Below are positions 40,685 to 48,819 of a DNA stretch of 64,000 nt, one piece after another. Origin of the DNA: Gaiella occulta. Its GTDB lineage: Bacteria > Actinomycetota > Thermoleophilia > Gaiellales > Gaiellaceae. The stretch spans positions 1 through 64,000 of the forward strand of contig NZ_QQZY01000002.1 in assembly GCF_003351045.1 (NCBI RefSeq), read 5' to 3'. A program made the position numbers and the translations under genes. The notes under the pieces are model-generated. The model was not told where the DNA came from and did not search any database. It was given only the letters and a program-made list of their open reading frames with translations. How positions within the stretch are numbered: position 1 is the first letter of the stretch; every line of letters begins with the position of its first letter.

Positions 40685-40781
40685 ACGTGCCTGCGAGATC
40701 CCCGTGGCGACCGGCCTCCGTTGTCGCAGGCGCCGGTTGTGGCGGGCGGCTGCTCGGCGCGGTCGTGGGTAGACTCGGGGA

Positions 40782-41081
40782 ATGGTCACCGAGAGCGACG
40801 TCGTCGAGGCGCTGCACGGAGTCGAGGATCCCGAGCTCGGGATGGACATCGTCGAGCTCGGACTCTTCTACGAGGCGGAGATCGACGGGCCCAACGTGAA
40901 GATCATCCACTCGCTCACCTCGATGGGATGCCCTGCCGGGCCGATGATCCAGGAGAGCATCCACGACGCTGTCGCCGCCCTCCCGGGCGTCGAAGCGGTC
41001 GAGGTGGAGCTCACGTTCGACCCGCCCTGGACGCCCGACAAGATGTCCGAGGACGCGAAGTTCATCCTCGGGTTCGGCTGA
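40782..41081 (+). CDS. DUF59/MIP18-family iron-sulfur assembly protein (SufT/PaaD-like)
   Basis: This 99-residue protein is a single DUF59 domain: VEDPELGMDIVELGLFYEAE (14-33), then SLTSMGCPAGPMIQ with the reactive Cys of the family, and VELTFDPPWTPDKMSEDAKF at the end. Members help assemble Fe-S clusters or act in phenylacetate oxidation. No suf or paa genes are nearby. TAGACT (40770-40775) ends 7 bases before its ATG. Confidence 0.88.
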   Translation: MVTESDVVEALHGVEDPELGMDIVELGLFYEAEIDGPNVKIIHSLTSMGCPAGPMIQESIHDAVAALPGVEAVEVELTFDPPWTPDKMSEDAKFILGFG

Positions 41082-41089
41082 CGCCGGCC

Positions 41090-42076
41090 TCAGCCCGGGA
41101 TCGCGAGCACGATCTTGCCCAGTTGCGCGCCGGCCTCGAGGCGCTCGTGCGCGGCTCTCGCCTGCGAGAGCGGGAACACCGAGTCGATGTGCACGCGCGC
41201 GCGGCCGCCGCGCACGAGGTCGTAGGCGCCGAGGAAGTCCTCGCGCGTCCCCATCGTGGAGCCGTACACCGTCAGCTGCTTCCACCAGAAGCGGTGGAGC
41301 GCCGCCGGCGGGTTGGGTCCGCTCGTCGCGCCGCACACCGCCACCCGGCCCGCGGGCGCGACCGCGGCGAGCGAGCGTGCCCACGTCGCCTCGCCGACGG
41401 TCTCGACGACGATCTGCACGCCCTCTCCCGTCGCCTCCTTCACGGCCGCGACGACGTCGCCCGTGTGATGGTTGACCGCGATGTCGGCGCCCCACGCGCG
41501 CGCCTGCTCGAGCTTCTCGTCGCTGCCCGAGGTGACGATCGTGCGCGCGCCGAGCGCACGGCAGATCTCGAACGACGCGGTGGCGACGCCGCCGCCGATC
41601 CCCCAGATCAGCACCCACTCGCCCGCCTGTACGGCTGCCTTGCCGACGAGCATGCGGTAGGCGGTCTCGTACACGAGCGGGAACGCGGCCCCCTGCTCGA
41701 ACGTGAGCGCGTCGTCGAGCGGGAAGACCTGCTCCGCGGCCAGTGCGATCAGCTCGCAGTGCGTGCCGTCGCAGTGCTCGCCGACGACGCCGATCGTGGC
41801 GCCGTGCTCGAGGCCCGGATTGATCACGACCCGGTCGCCGGCGGCGAATCCGTCGACCCCCTCGCCGAGCGCCTCGACGACGCCGGCCCCGTCCGCGCCG
41901 AGGATGCGGGGCTTGGGCGCGGAAGGAAGGCCCATGCGCACCCACACGTCGAGATGGTTCAGCGACGCCGCCGCGAGGCGGATCAGCAGCTGGCCTGCGC
42001 CGGGCTCCGGATCGGGCACGTCCTCGTACCGGAGCACCTCGGGGCCGCCGTCCTCGTGGATGCGAATCGCCTTCAC
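41090..42076 (-). CDS. MDR-superfamily zinc-type alcohol dehydrogenase/quinone oxidoreductase
   Basis: This 328-residue protein has the GroES-like half (IRIHEDGGPEVLRYEDVPDP, ILGADGAGVVEALGEGV) and a Rossmann half (WGIGGGVATASFEICRALGA). Two Cys/His residues in GEHCDGTHCELI sit where a structural zinc lobe might be, but the full four-Cys lobe is absent. The substrate is unknown. GTG 42076 is preferred over GTG 42082 because GAGGAT (minus strand) lies 8 bases before it, and the protein then begins MKAIRIHE like its relatives. Confidence 0.85.
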   Translation of the reverse strand: MKAIRIHEDGGPEVLRYEDVPDPEPGAGQLLIRLAAASLNHLDVWVRMGLPSAPKPRILGADGAGVVEALGEGVDGFAAGDRVVINPGLEHGATIGVVGEHCDGTHCELIALAAEQVFPLDDALTFEQGAAFPLVYETAYRMLVGKAAVQAGEWVLIWGIGGGVATASFEICRALGARTIVTSGSDEKLEQARAWGADIAVNHHTGDVVAAVKEATGEGVQIVVETVGEATWARSLAAVAPAGRVAVCGATSGPNPPAALHRFWWKQLTVYGSTMGTREDFLGAYDLVRGGRARVHIDSVFPLSQARAAHERLEAGAQLGKIVLAIPG

Positions 42077-42079
42077 GGT

Positions 42080-42089
42080 CACAATCCTC
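42080..42089. promoter_or_regulatory. Overlapping divergent -10 boxes (oxidoreductase and queG)
   Basis: CACAAT (42080-42085, plus) ends 7 bases before ATG 42092, and GAGGAT (42089-42084, minus) ends 8 bases before GTG 42076. The two start codons are only 15 bases apart, so any transcripts must begin at the start codons. Confidence 0.45.
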
Positions 42090-42091
42090 TC

Positions 42092-43096
42092 ATGACGGCG
42101 GAGGAGCTCGCGCGGCTGGGTGAGGAGGTCGGCCTCGACGTCGTCGCTGCCGCTCCCGCCGAGCCGTATCTCGAGACCGAGCGCCACATCCGCGAGCGCC
42201 GCGCGCGCGGGCTGTTCGCCGACATGAAGTTCACGATGGCCCGGCCCGAGGTCTCCTGCCACCCCGAGCTGCTGCTCGACGGTGCGCGCAGCATCGTGTC
42301 GGCGGCGCTGTGCTACTGGGTCGACGGAGCGGAGCCGGTGCCGGGAGAGGGAAGGCTGCCCCGCTACGCGTGGCGCGACCACTATGCGCTCCTGCGCGAG
42401 CGGCTCGACGAGCTCGGGCGCCGGCTCGGCGGCTCCCATCGTGTCCTCGTCGACGCGAACGAGCACGTCGACCGTGAGGGGGCCGTACGGGCCGGGGTCG
42501 GCTTCTACGGCAAGAACACGATGCTGATCACGCGTGCGTACGGCTCGTGGGTCGTGCTCGGGACGCTCGTCACGGACGTCGAGATCGAGGCGACCGCGCC
42601 GCTCCGGCTCGACTGCGGCCGCTGCACGCTCTGCATCGATGCCTGCCCGACGGGTGCTCTCGACGAGCCCGGCGTGCTCGACGCGACCAAGTGCCTCTCG
42701 TACTGGACGCAGGCCCCCGCGCCCATCCCCGAGCACCTCCGCGCGGAGATGGGCGCTGCGGTGTACGGCTGCGACATCTGCCAGGACGTGTGTCCCTGGA
42801 ACCGCGGCGTCGAGCGCCGGCGGCGCGACGAGCCTCTCCCCGCCGGCTCGACGCCGACGGTGTCCCTGCTCGAGTGGCTCACGCGCGACGGCGACGAGCT
42901 CGTCAGCGAGCTCGACCGGCTCTACGTGCCCCGCAACGACCCCCGCTGGCTGCAGCGCAACGCGCTCGTCGCGCTCGGCAACGCGGGGGAGGAGGAGCAT
43001 CGGGCGCCGGTCGCGCGCCTGGCCGAGTCGGAGGACGACATGCTCGCCGAGACGGCGCGGTGGGCGCTCCGTCGCATCGCGGAGCGGTCGGCGTGA
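42092..43096 (+). CDS. queG: Epoxyqueuosine reductase QueG
   Basis: QueG reduces epoxyqueuosine to queuosine in tRNA, using cobalamin and two 4Fe-4S clusters. The 334-residue protein has the cobalamin domain (VGFYGKNTMLITRAYGSW), cluster motifs CGRCTLCIDACPTGAL and CDICQDVCPWN, and a C-terminal HEAT-like repeat (NALVALGNAGEEEHR). The length suits the shorter actinobacterial form. queA appears at the other end of the window, supporting a full queuosine pathway in the genome. Its stop overlaps the kinase gene. Confidence 0.95.
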   Translation: MTAEELARLGEEVGLDVVAAAPAEPYLETERHIRERRARGLFADMKFTMARPEVSCHPELLLDGARSIVSAALCYWVDGAEPVPGEGRLPRYAWRDHYALLRERLDELGRRLGGSHRVLVDANEHVDREGAVRAGVGFYGKNTMLITRAYGSWVVLGTLVTDVEIEATAPLRLDCGRCTLCIDACPTGALDEPGVLDATKCLSYWTQAPAPIPEHLRAEMGAAVYGCDICQDVCPWNRGVERRRRDEPLPAGSTPTVSLLEWLTRDGDELVSELDRLYVPRNDPRWLQRNALVALGNAGEEEHRAPVARLAESEDDMLAETARWALRRIAERSA

Positions 43097-43734
43097 GCGT
43101 CGACCGACTCGCAGCGCTCGCGCACGAGGTGCGCAGCCCGGTGGCGGCGCTCGAGGCGATCGCCGAGGCGTTCCCGCATGCCCCGGACGGGCGGCGGCGG
43201 CGGCGCCTGCTCGATCTTGCGGTCGCCGCCTGTCGCAACGTCGAGCGGCTCGTCGGCGACGCGGCCACGGTCACGGCGCTGCTGCGCCTGGAACGCGTGG
43301 ACGCCGGCGCGCTCGCCCGCGACGCCGCCGACGCCGCCGCACTCTCCGGCGCACGCGTGCGCGCGAGCAGCGAGCCCGACGCGATCGTCGACGGCGACCC
43401 GGAGCGGCTGCGGCAGGCGCTCGACAACCTCATCGGCAACGCGCTCGGCCATGCGCCGCCGGGCAGCGACGTGGTTCTGCGGGTGGCGACGGACGGCGGC
43501 GCCGTACGGGTGTCGGTGCGCGACGAGGGAGAGGGGATCGAGCCGGCCGAGCACGAGCGCATCTTCCACGCCGGCACCCGGCTCACGGCCGCCCGCCCGG
43601 GCTCCGGCCTCGGCCTCGCGATCGTGCGCGCGATCGCGCAGGCGCACGGCGGCCGTGTCGAGGTGGAGTCCGCCCCCGGCCGGGGGGCGACGTTCACGCT
43701 CGTCTTGCCGCGGGCTTCTTGCCTGCCGGCCTGA
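43093..43734 (+). CDS. Short histidine kinase without sensor domain
   Basis: This 213-residue protein has only the catalytic parts of a sensor kinase: a DHp-like segment with phospho-acceptor His (LAALAHEVRSPVAALEAI, residues 6-23) and a HATPase with N box (LIGNALGH), G1 (VRDEGEGIEP) and G2 (GSGLGLAIVRAIAQAHGG). No membrane or input domain exists, and no response regulator is adjacent. GTG 43093 overlaps the queG stop, so it is co-translated with queG. The last 41 bases overlap the convergent WYL gene. Confidence 0.8.
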   Translation: MSVDRLAALAHEVRSPVAALEAIAEAFPHAPDGRRRRRLLDLAVAACRNVERLVGDAATVTALLRLERVDAGALARDAADAAALSGARVRASSEPDAIVDGDPERLRQALDNLIGNALGHAPPGSDVVLRVATDGGAVRVSVRDEGEGIEPAEHERIFHAGTRLTAARPGSGLGLAIVRAIAQAHGGRVEVESAPGRGATFTLVLPRASCLPA

Positions 43735-45730
43735 CCGCGAGCTCGACCTCGAGCTCCTTTGCGCGGGCGGCGACGGCATCGCGCATGTCGCTCGGCTCGA
43801 GCACGATCGTCTCGCCGGCGTCGGCGAGCACCTCGCACATCAGCCATTCCTCCGTCTTGAACGGCAGCTCGCTGAGCGCCGCCTTGTCGGTGAGGGCGCG
43901 GGCGCCGCGCTCGACCTTCCAGCGGGCGACGGCGGGCGAGTGCCACAGGCGCGCGAGCCGCGGCTCGCTCATGTAGCGCGGGTCGAAGCCGTCACGCGGC
44001 TCGAACGCCTCGTCGCTGAGACGGGCGGAGCGCATCCGGTCGAGCCGGTACGTGCGCGGCCCGTGGGCGGTGCGATCCCATGTGTGCACGCGCCACACCG
44101 GCAGCTCGCGCTCGAACGAATAGGGCTCGACCGACCGTGTCGTCGGGGCCTCGTCGCCCTCCTTGAGGTACTCGATCTCGACGACCCGCCGCTTCTCGAC
44201 CGCTTCCGACAGCGTGCGCACGAGGTCCTCCTCGACGTCGCGGACGCGTGGGGCGGGTGTCTGCGCGAGCTCGAACTGCCCGAACGTGTCCTCGAGCTTG
44301 CGGCGCACGCGCTCGAGCGGGGTGTGCGCCTCGGCGGCGATGGTGGGTCCGACGTACTCGATCGCGAGGCGGATCGCCCGCGCCTCGAGCGGCGTCAGCT
44401 TCGGCGGCCTGCGGAACACGTCGCCGTACAGCTCCTTGTCGACGCGGACGATGCCGGCCTCCTCGTCGACCTCGGCGTACACCGTGTAGCAGCCGCCGCC
44501 GAAGTTGACGAGGTTGAGCAGCGAGAGCGTCTCCTGCAGCTCCTCGCGCGGGATCGAGAATCGCACGGCGAGGTCGTCGGCATCGAGCTCGGCGTCACGG
44601 CCCTCGCCGCAGGCGGAGAGGACGTGGGCGAGCAGCGCCTGCAGCACGCCGAAGCGCTCGGGCGCGATGGGGCCGACAGGGCGATCGCCGCGCTCGAGCG
44701 TGTGGACGACGCGGCGCTCGCGCGCCAGCGGCGGAAGGTCGGCGCCGTGAGCCTCGCGCAGGCGCGTCAGGCCCGCGGCGACCGCGTCGCGAAGCGCCTT
44801 CGGCTCGAGCGGGACGGCACGGCCGTTCTGGCGCAGCACCCAGCCCGCGAGCGGCTCGATGCGCGCGTACGCGGTCGTGAAGACGCCGTCCTCGAGCACG
44901 CCCGCGTCGGAGAGCGTACGGTGCACCCACCAGGCGGTGTCGCCCTGCACGGCGATGCGCGCCTCGCCGACCTTCTCGCCGATCTGCCATGGTCGCGGCA
45001 CGCGGTGCGCCTCGACGTCGAACTCGGGCGGCAGCCTGAAGTCGCGCTCGCGCCGGGTGGCGAAGCGGATGTCGCTGCGGATACGGGAGACCCGGAACGT
45101 CCGCACGGCGGCGCGGTCGAGGTCATGGCCGATCACGTACCAGACGCCTTCGTCGAGGCGGAGCGCGTAGGGGTTGAGGGTGCGCTCGGAGACCTTGTCG
45201 CGCTGCGGCGACCAGTACGAGAACTTGATCGTACGCTGCTTCGAGATCGCCGATTCGAGCTTCGAGAGGCGGCCGGCGAGCTCGGGCGAGTAGTCGGGCG
45301 CGGTCACGCGCACACGCTCGGCGGTGTCCGTGCGCGCCTCGGGGAAGCCGGGGCGGCCGAGCGCGAGGTTCTGCAGCGCGAGCCGCAGCGGCTCGGCGTA
45401 GGCGAACTTGCCGTCGAGGTAGAAGAGCGCCGTCTGCAGGGCCGCGAGCTCGTCGTCCTCGAGGTCGAGGCGGTCGAGGAAGTAGTTCTCGGAGCGCAGC
45501 GTGTACAGCTCCTCGCCGGTGAACTCGTCGCGCTGCGAGTGCAGCGGCACGCCGAGCGCGGTCAGCTCGGCGCGGTCGGAGTAGAAGCGTCGCGCGAACG
45601 CCTCGTCGGACATCTCCGAGTAGCCCTCGACGTTGCCCTTCACGTCACGCGCGGTCAGCGGCCGCCGCTCGGCCATCAGGAAGGCGACGAGCGAGAGCTG
45701 GCGGATGAGCTTGTCGGTGTCGTGCGACAT
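43694..45730 (-). CDS. Fused PafB-PafC-type WYL transcription regulator
   Basis: This 678-residue protein is two HTH-WYL modules in tandem. The first runs from DKLIRQLSLVAFLMAERRPL through WYL-type IKFSYWSPQRDKVSERTLNP (about 170-190). The second has LGVLQALLAHVLSAC-like HTH elements, KLTPLEARAIRLAIEYVGPT and VEIEYLKEGDEAPTTRSVEP. PafBC activates DNA-damage genes independently of LexA in actinobacteria; there it is usually two genes, here it is one. A basic Lys/Ala/Arg tail overlaps the kinase gene. TAAGCT lies about 12 bases upstream of ATG. Confidence 0.88.
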   Translation of the reverse strand: MSHDTDKLIRQLSLVAFLMAERRPLTARDVKGNVEGYSEMSDEAFARRFYSDRAELTALGVPLHSQRDEFTGEELYTLRSENYFLDRLDLEDDELAALQTALFYLDGKFAYAEPLRLALQNLALGRPGFPEARTDTAERVRVTAPDYSPELAGRLSKLESAISKQRTIKFSYWSPQRDKVSERTLNPYALRLDEGVWYVIGHDLDRAAVRTFRVSRIRSDIRFATRRERDFRLPPEFDVEAHRVPRPWQIGEKVGEARIAVQGDTAWWVHRTLSDAGVLEDGVFTTAYARIEPLAGWVLRQNGRAVPLEPKALRDAVAAGLTRLREAHGADLPPLARERRVVHTLERGDRPVGPIAPERFGVLQALLAHVLSACGEGRDAELDADDLAVRFSIPREELQETLSLLNLVNFGGGCYTVYAEVDEEAGIVRVDKELYGDVFRRPPKLTPLEARAIRLAIEYVGPTIAAEAHTPLERVRRKLEDTFGQFELAQTPAPRVRDVEEDLVRTLSEAVEKRRVVEIEYLKEGDEAPTTRSVEPYSFERELPVWRVHTWDRTAHGPRTYRLDRMRSARLSDEAFEPRDGFDPRYMSEPRLARLWHSPAVARWKVERGARALTDKAALSELPFKTEEWLMCEVLADAGETIVLEPSDMRDAVAARAKELEVELAVRPAGKKPAARRA

Positions 45731-45823
45731 GCGGCGGTTCGAGCTTATCGCCCGCGTCGAGATCGGCGGCCGGCGGCTGCCGTGTGCCCGGGTCGAGTCC
45801 GGCGACCGGCGCGACGGGAGGCG

Positions 45824-46243
45824 CTACGCGGCGAGCGAGCTTCGGGCTTCGAGGTGCTGGTGCGACGGGCAGTAGTCGCGGCCCGGCAGCGGGGTGCGCT
45901 GGCAGGCCTTGCCCTTGCGCGTGGTCGCCTTGCAGCGGGCGACGCCGCCGTCGAAGGCGCCTGCCTCGATCTGCTGGTCGATGAACGCCATCGCCGCGCC
46001 GACGCCCTCACGCACCGCCCAGGCGACCTGCGCCTGCGCCGTGATCGGGAAGTAGCGGCGGATATCCTGGAACAGCGTACGGTCGGGACGCGCGAAGTAG
46101 TGCGGGTCGGCAGCGAGCCGTGACATCGTCAGCTCGCACTCGGCGAGCAGCGCGCGCCGGTACTCGAGACGCGTGCGCTCGTCGGTGTACGGGTCGATCA
46201 GATCCTTGAGCGAGCGGTAGATGGCTCGCGAGTATTGATACAT
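45824..46243 (-). CDS. Hypothetical protein with C-terminal zinc-binding motif
   Basis: This 139-residue protein begins YQYSRAIYRSLKDLIDPYTD and has a helical middle part. It ends in a Cys/His cluster, CKATTRKGKACQRTPLPG followed by YCPSHQHLE, like the small zinc motif found at protein ends in actinobacteria. The function is unknown. The ATG at 46243 was chosen; a TTG four codons upstream is also possible. Confidence 0.65.
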   Translation of the reverse strand: MYQYSRAIYRSLKDLIDPYTDERTRLEYRRALLAECELTMSRLAADPHYFARPDRTLFQDIRRYFPITAQAQVAWAVREGVGAAMAFIDQQIEAGAFDGGVARCKATTRKGKACQRTPLPGRDYCPSHQHLEARSSLAA

Positions 46244-46417
46244 GCACGACTGCAACTACACCACGTGGTCTTCCATGTGCGTGTGCTCGCTTCCCCGAGA
46301 AAACGCTGTCAGCAGGCCCTAAACACGTGGAGAGCGCCGCTCTCCGGAGCGGAGTCTACCGGGTTTTCGCGGCTGTTACAAACTCTGCACCAACGTTGTC
46401 GATAAAGAAAACAAACG
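46244..46417. other. Intergenic stretch with hairpin, locally AT-richer
   Basis: It holds GGAGAGC/GCTCTCC with a 3-base loop (about 46330-46346) and an A-rich run near 46405-46415. No gene is seen. It separates two minus-strand genes and probably holds the terminator of the SPOR-like gene and the promoter of the gene at 46243. Confidence 0.4.
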
Positions 46418-46969
46418 TCAGGGCGAAACCCGCTGTGTGCGGGCTGTTCTCTGCGCCGCCTTCGCGATCCGCAGGCGGCTCGCGGCTTCCGGCTCGCTGG
46501 CATAGACGCCGGCGAACACGACCCAGTAGCCGGGGTGGAGGCTCGCGTAGCGCGACGAGTCGAGGATGCCGACCCCGGCGACACCGCGACGCCGTGCCTG
46601 TTCCGCGCGTGCGACCGCCGCGTCTCGCCCCGCGACCTTCGGGATCGAGACGAGCACGTTCGTCCAGCCTGCGGTGTCGCGCGGCCAGCTCGCAAGACGC
46701 GACGCGGCGCTCGGTGCCGGGGCGGCGACGGTGACGCTGCCGCCGGTCGCGGTCGCGATCGTGGCGGGGCGGGCGCCGTCGCGCGTCAGCGCGACGGCGC
46801 CCGCGGCACCGCCGATCGCAAGCGCGGCGGCGACAGCGAGGCGGAGAGCGAGCCGGCGCGGATCCTGCGGCGGCGGCCCGAGCCGTGCGCGCCCGGGAAT
46901 GCGCCGGCCGCATTCGAGGCAGTACTCCTGGCCGGCTGCGACGGCGCCGCCGCAGCGCGGGCAGCTCAT
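46418..46969 (-). CDS. Zinc-ribbon membrane protein with SPOR-like domain
   Basis: This 183-residue protein starts with a zinc ribbon (CPRCGGAVAAGQEYCLECG), then one membrane helix (LALRLAVAAALAIGGAAGAVAL). The extracytoplasmic part resembles SPOR repeats (NVLVSIPKVAGRDAAVARAE, then LHPGYWVVFAGVYASEPEA). SPOR domains bind septal peptidoglycan stripped of peptides. ATG 46969 overlaps the upstream gene stop by four bases. Confidence 0.72.
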   Translation of the reverse strand: MSCPRCGGAVAAGQEYCLECGRRIPGRARLGPPPQDPRRLALRLAVAAALAIGGAAGAVALTRDGARPATIATATGGSVTVAAPAPSAASRLASWPRDTAGWTNVLVSIPKVAGRDAAVARAEQARRRGVAGVGILDSSRYASLHPGYWVVFAGVYASEPEAASRLRIAKAAQRTARTQRVSP

Positions 46970-47322
46970 CGGCTCTCGGCCTCCGCGCCCTGCTCCTCGA
47001 TGAGCGAGCGCCCGCAGCTGGGGCAGAAGCGCGCGCCGATGAGGACGGGGGCGCCGCACGCGCAGATCGCCGCGCCCCGGCGGCGCAGGCCGCGGGCGCC
47101 GGCGAGCAGCGCGTCGATCTCGCTCGCGCGCGCCTCGATCGCGACGAGCTCGGCGCAGCGCTCGACGACGAGGGACTCGTCGAAGCGGTCGCGCCGGTAC
47201 ATCTCGAGCGTGAGCCCACCGAGCTCGTGCAGGCGCTCGTCGCGCAGCAGCAGCAGCGCCCGCCGCTCGCGGCGCAGGTCGCGTGCCGCCGGGGCCGCGG
47301 GCTTGCGGGAGAAGAGGGCCAT
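46966..47322 (-). CDS. Small zinc-ribbon protein
   Basis: This 118-residue protein has a charged helical N-terminal half (RDLRRERRALLLLRDERLHE, VVERCAELVAIEARASEI) and a C-terminal zinc ribbon, CACGAPVLIGARFCPSCGR. It is coupled to the SPOR-like gene, which also begins with a zinc ribbon, so the two may work together at the membrane. TATCCT lies 9 bases before ATG. No known family is assigned. Confidence 0.7.
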   Translation of the reverse strand: MALFSRKPAAPAARDLRRERRALLLLRDERLHELGGLTLEMYRRDRFDESLVVERCAELVAIEARASEIDALLAGARGLRRRGAAICACGAPVLIGARFCPSCGRSLIEEQGAEAESR

Positions 47323-47367
47323 CGCGGCGGAGGATAACCGGGCCGGCCGCCGCGCCCGCGGCGCCCG

Positions 47368-48795
47368 TCAGAGCTGGACGACGACGAGGCGCTCTTCGGT
47401 CATCTCGCGGACGGCCCAGGCGGGGCCCTCGCGCGTGTTGCCGGATTCCTTGATGCCGCCGTAGGGCATCTGGTCGGCGCGGAAGGTGGGGGCCTCGTTG
47501 ACCGTCACACCGCCGAACTCGAGCTGCCCGGCGGCCTTGACGGCGGAGGCGAGCGACGCTGTGAAGATACCGGCCTGGAGGCCGTAGCGGGTGGCGTTGG
47601 CGTGCGCGATCGCCTCGTCGAGCGTGTCGTACGGTTGCAGCGTGCAGACCGGGCCGAACGCCTCGTCGCAGGCCAGGTGCGCATCGGCGGGCGGCTTCTC
47701 GACCACGGTGGGGCGCAGCAGCTCGCCCTCGAGCGTGCCGCCGGTGAGGATCGTGGCGCCGCCGTCGCGCGCCTGCTCGATCCACGCGAGCACGCGCTCG
47801 CGCTCGCCGGGGGAGATGAGCGGCCCGACGTCGGTGGCCTCGTCGGCAGGGTCGCCGACCACGAGCGCCTCCACTTTCGGCAGGAAGCGCGCCTTGAACT
47901 CCTCGTACACGTCACGATGCACGTAGATGCGCTGCACCGAGATGCAGCTCTGGCCGGCGAACGAGAACGCGTTCGCGGCGCAGCGGGCCGCCGCGTCGTC
48001 GACGTTCGCGTCCGCCTCCACGATCACCGGCGTCGCGTTGCCGAGCTCGAGCCCGACGCGCTTGCGCGGCGCCCGCTCGCGGATGCCCCAGCCGACCGTG
48101 CCCGAGCCGGTGAACGTGATCAGCTTCACGCGCTCGTCCTCGACGAGCACGTCGCCGATCTGCGACGAGGGGCCGACGACGACGTTGAGCCAGCCGGGCG
48201 GCAGGCCCGCCTCGTCCTCCAGCTCGGCCAGCATCAGCGCCGACAGCGGCGTCTGCGACGCGGGCTTGAGCACGACCGCGCAGCCGGCGGCGAGCGCCGG
48301 CGCGATCTTGTGCGCGACGAGGTTGAGCGGGAAGTTGAACGGCGAGATCGCGCCGACGACGCCGATCGGCCGCCGCAGCGTGAACGCGAGCTTGCCCTCG
48401 CCGGCCTGGGAGGCGTCCATCGGCACCATCTCGCCGGTCAGCGTGCGCGCCTGGACGGCCGCCATCGTGTAGGTGGACATCGCGCGCGCCACCTCGACGC
48501 GCGCCGCCTTCAGCGGCTTGCCGGCCTCGGCCGCGATCTGGCGTGCGGCCTCGTCGGCGCGGCGGCCGAGCGCCCCGGCCACGCGCACGAGGATCTCGGC
48601 GCGCTTGTGCGCCGGCAGCGGCGACTCCATCGCGCGCGCGGCCGCATCGAGCGCGCGGCGCGTCTCGGCCGCGCCCGCCCTCGCCACGCGCGCGACGAGC
48701 GCTCCGTCATAGGGAGAGCGCACCTCGACCCAGCCGCCCGTCTCGACCCAATCGCCGTCGATCAGCAGCTTCCGCTCGTCGGCCGTCGTCGCCAT
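47368..48795 (-). CDS. NAD(P)-dependent aldehyde dehydrogenase (second)
   Basis: This 475-residue ALDH has Asn153/Asn155 (PFNFPLNLV), KPASQTPLSA, Glu250 (GLELGNATP) and catalytic Cys284 (FAGQSCISVQRI). The ELGNATP/ISVQRI pattern resembles enzymes acting on short aldehydes such as glycolaldehyde, lactaldehyde or phosphonoacetaldehyde. It is divergent from a cytochrome P450 across a 24-base region with symmetrical -10 boxes. TAGACT lies 8 bases before ATG 48795. Confidence 0.88.
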   Translation of the reverse strand: MATTADERKLLIDGDWVETGGWVEVRSPYDGALVARVARAGAAETRRALDAAARAMESPLPAHKRAEILVRVAGALGRRADEAARQIAAEAGKPLKAARVEVARAMSTYTMAAVQARTLTGEMVPMDASQAGEGKLAFTLRRPIGVVGAISPFNFPLNLVAHKIAPALAAGCAVVLKPASQTPLSALMLAELEDEAGLPPGWLNVVVGPSSQIGDVLVEDERVKLITFTGSGTVGWGIRERAPRKRVGLELGNATPVIVEADANVDDAAARCAANAFSFAGQSCISVQRIYVHRDVYEEFKARFLPKVEALVVGDPADEATDVGPLISPGERERVLAWIEQARDGGATILTGGTLEGELLRPTVVEKPPADAHLACDEAFGPVCTLQPYDTLDEAIAHANATRYGLQAGIFTASLASAVKAAGQLEFGGVTVNEAPTFRADQMPYGGIKESGNTREGPAWAVREMTEERLVVVQL

Positions 48796-48802
48796 CGACG
48801 AG

Positions 48803-48812
48803 AGTCTATCGT
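48803..48812. promoter_or_regulatory. Overlapping divergent -10 boxes (ALDH and P450)
   Basis: AGTCTATCGT holds TATCGT on plus (48807-48812), 8 bases before GTG 48820, and TAGACT on minus (48808-48803), 8 bases before ATG 48795. Both genes would be leaderless and fire from the same ten bases. Confidence 0.6.
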
Positions 48813-48819
48813 CGGCACC

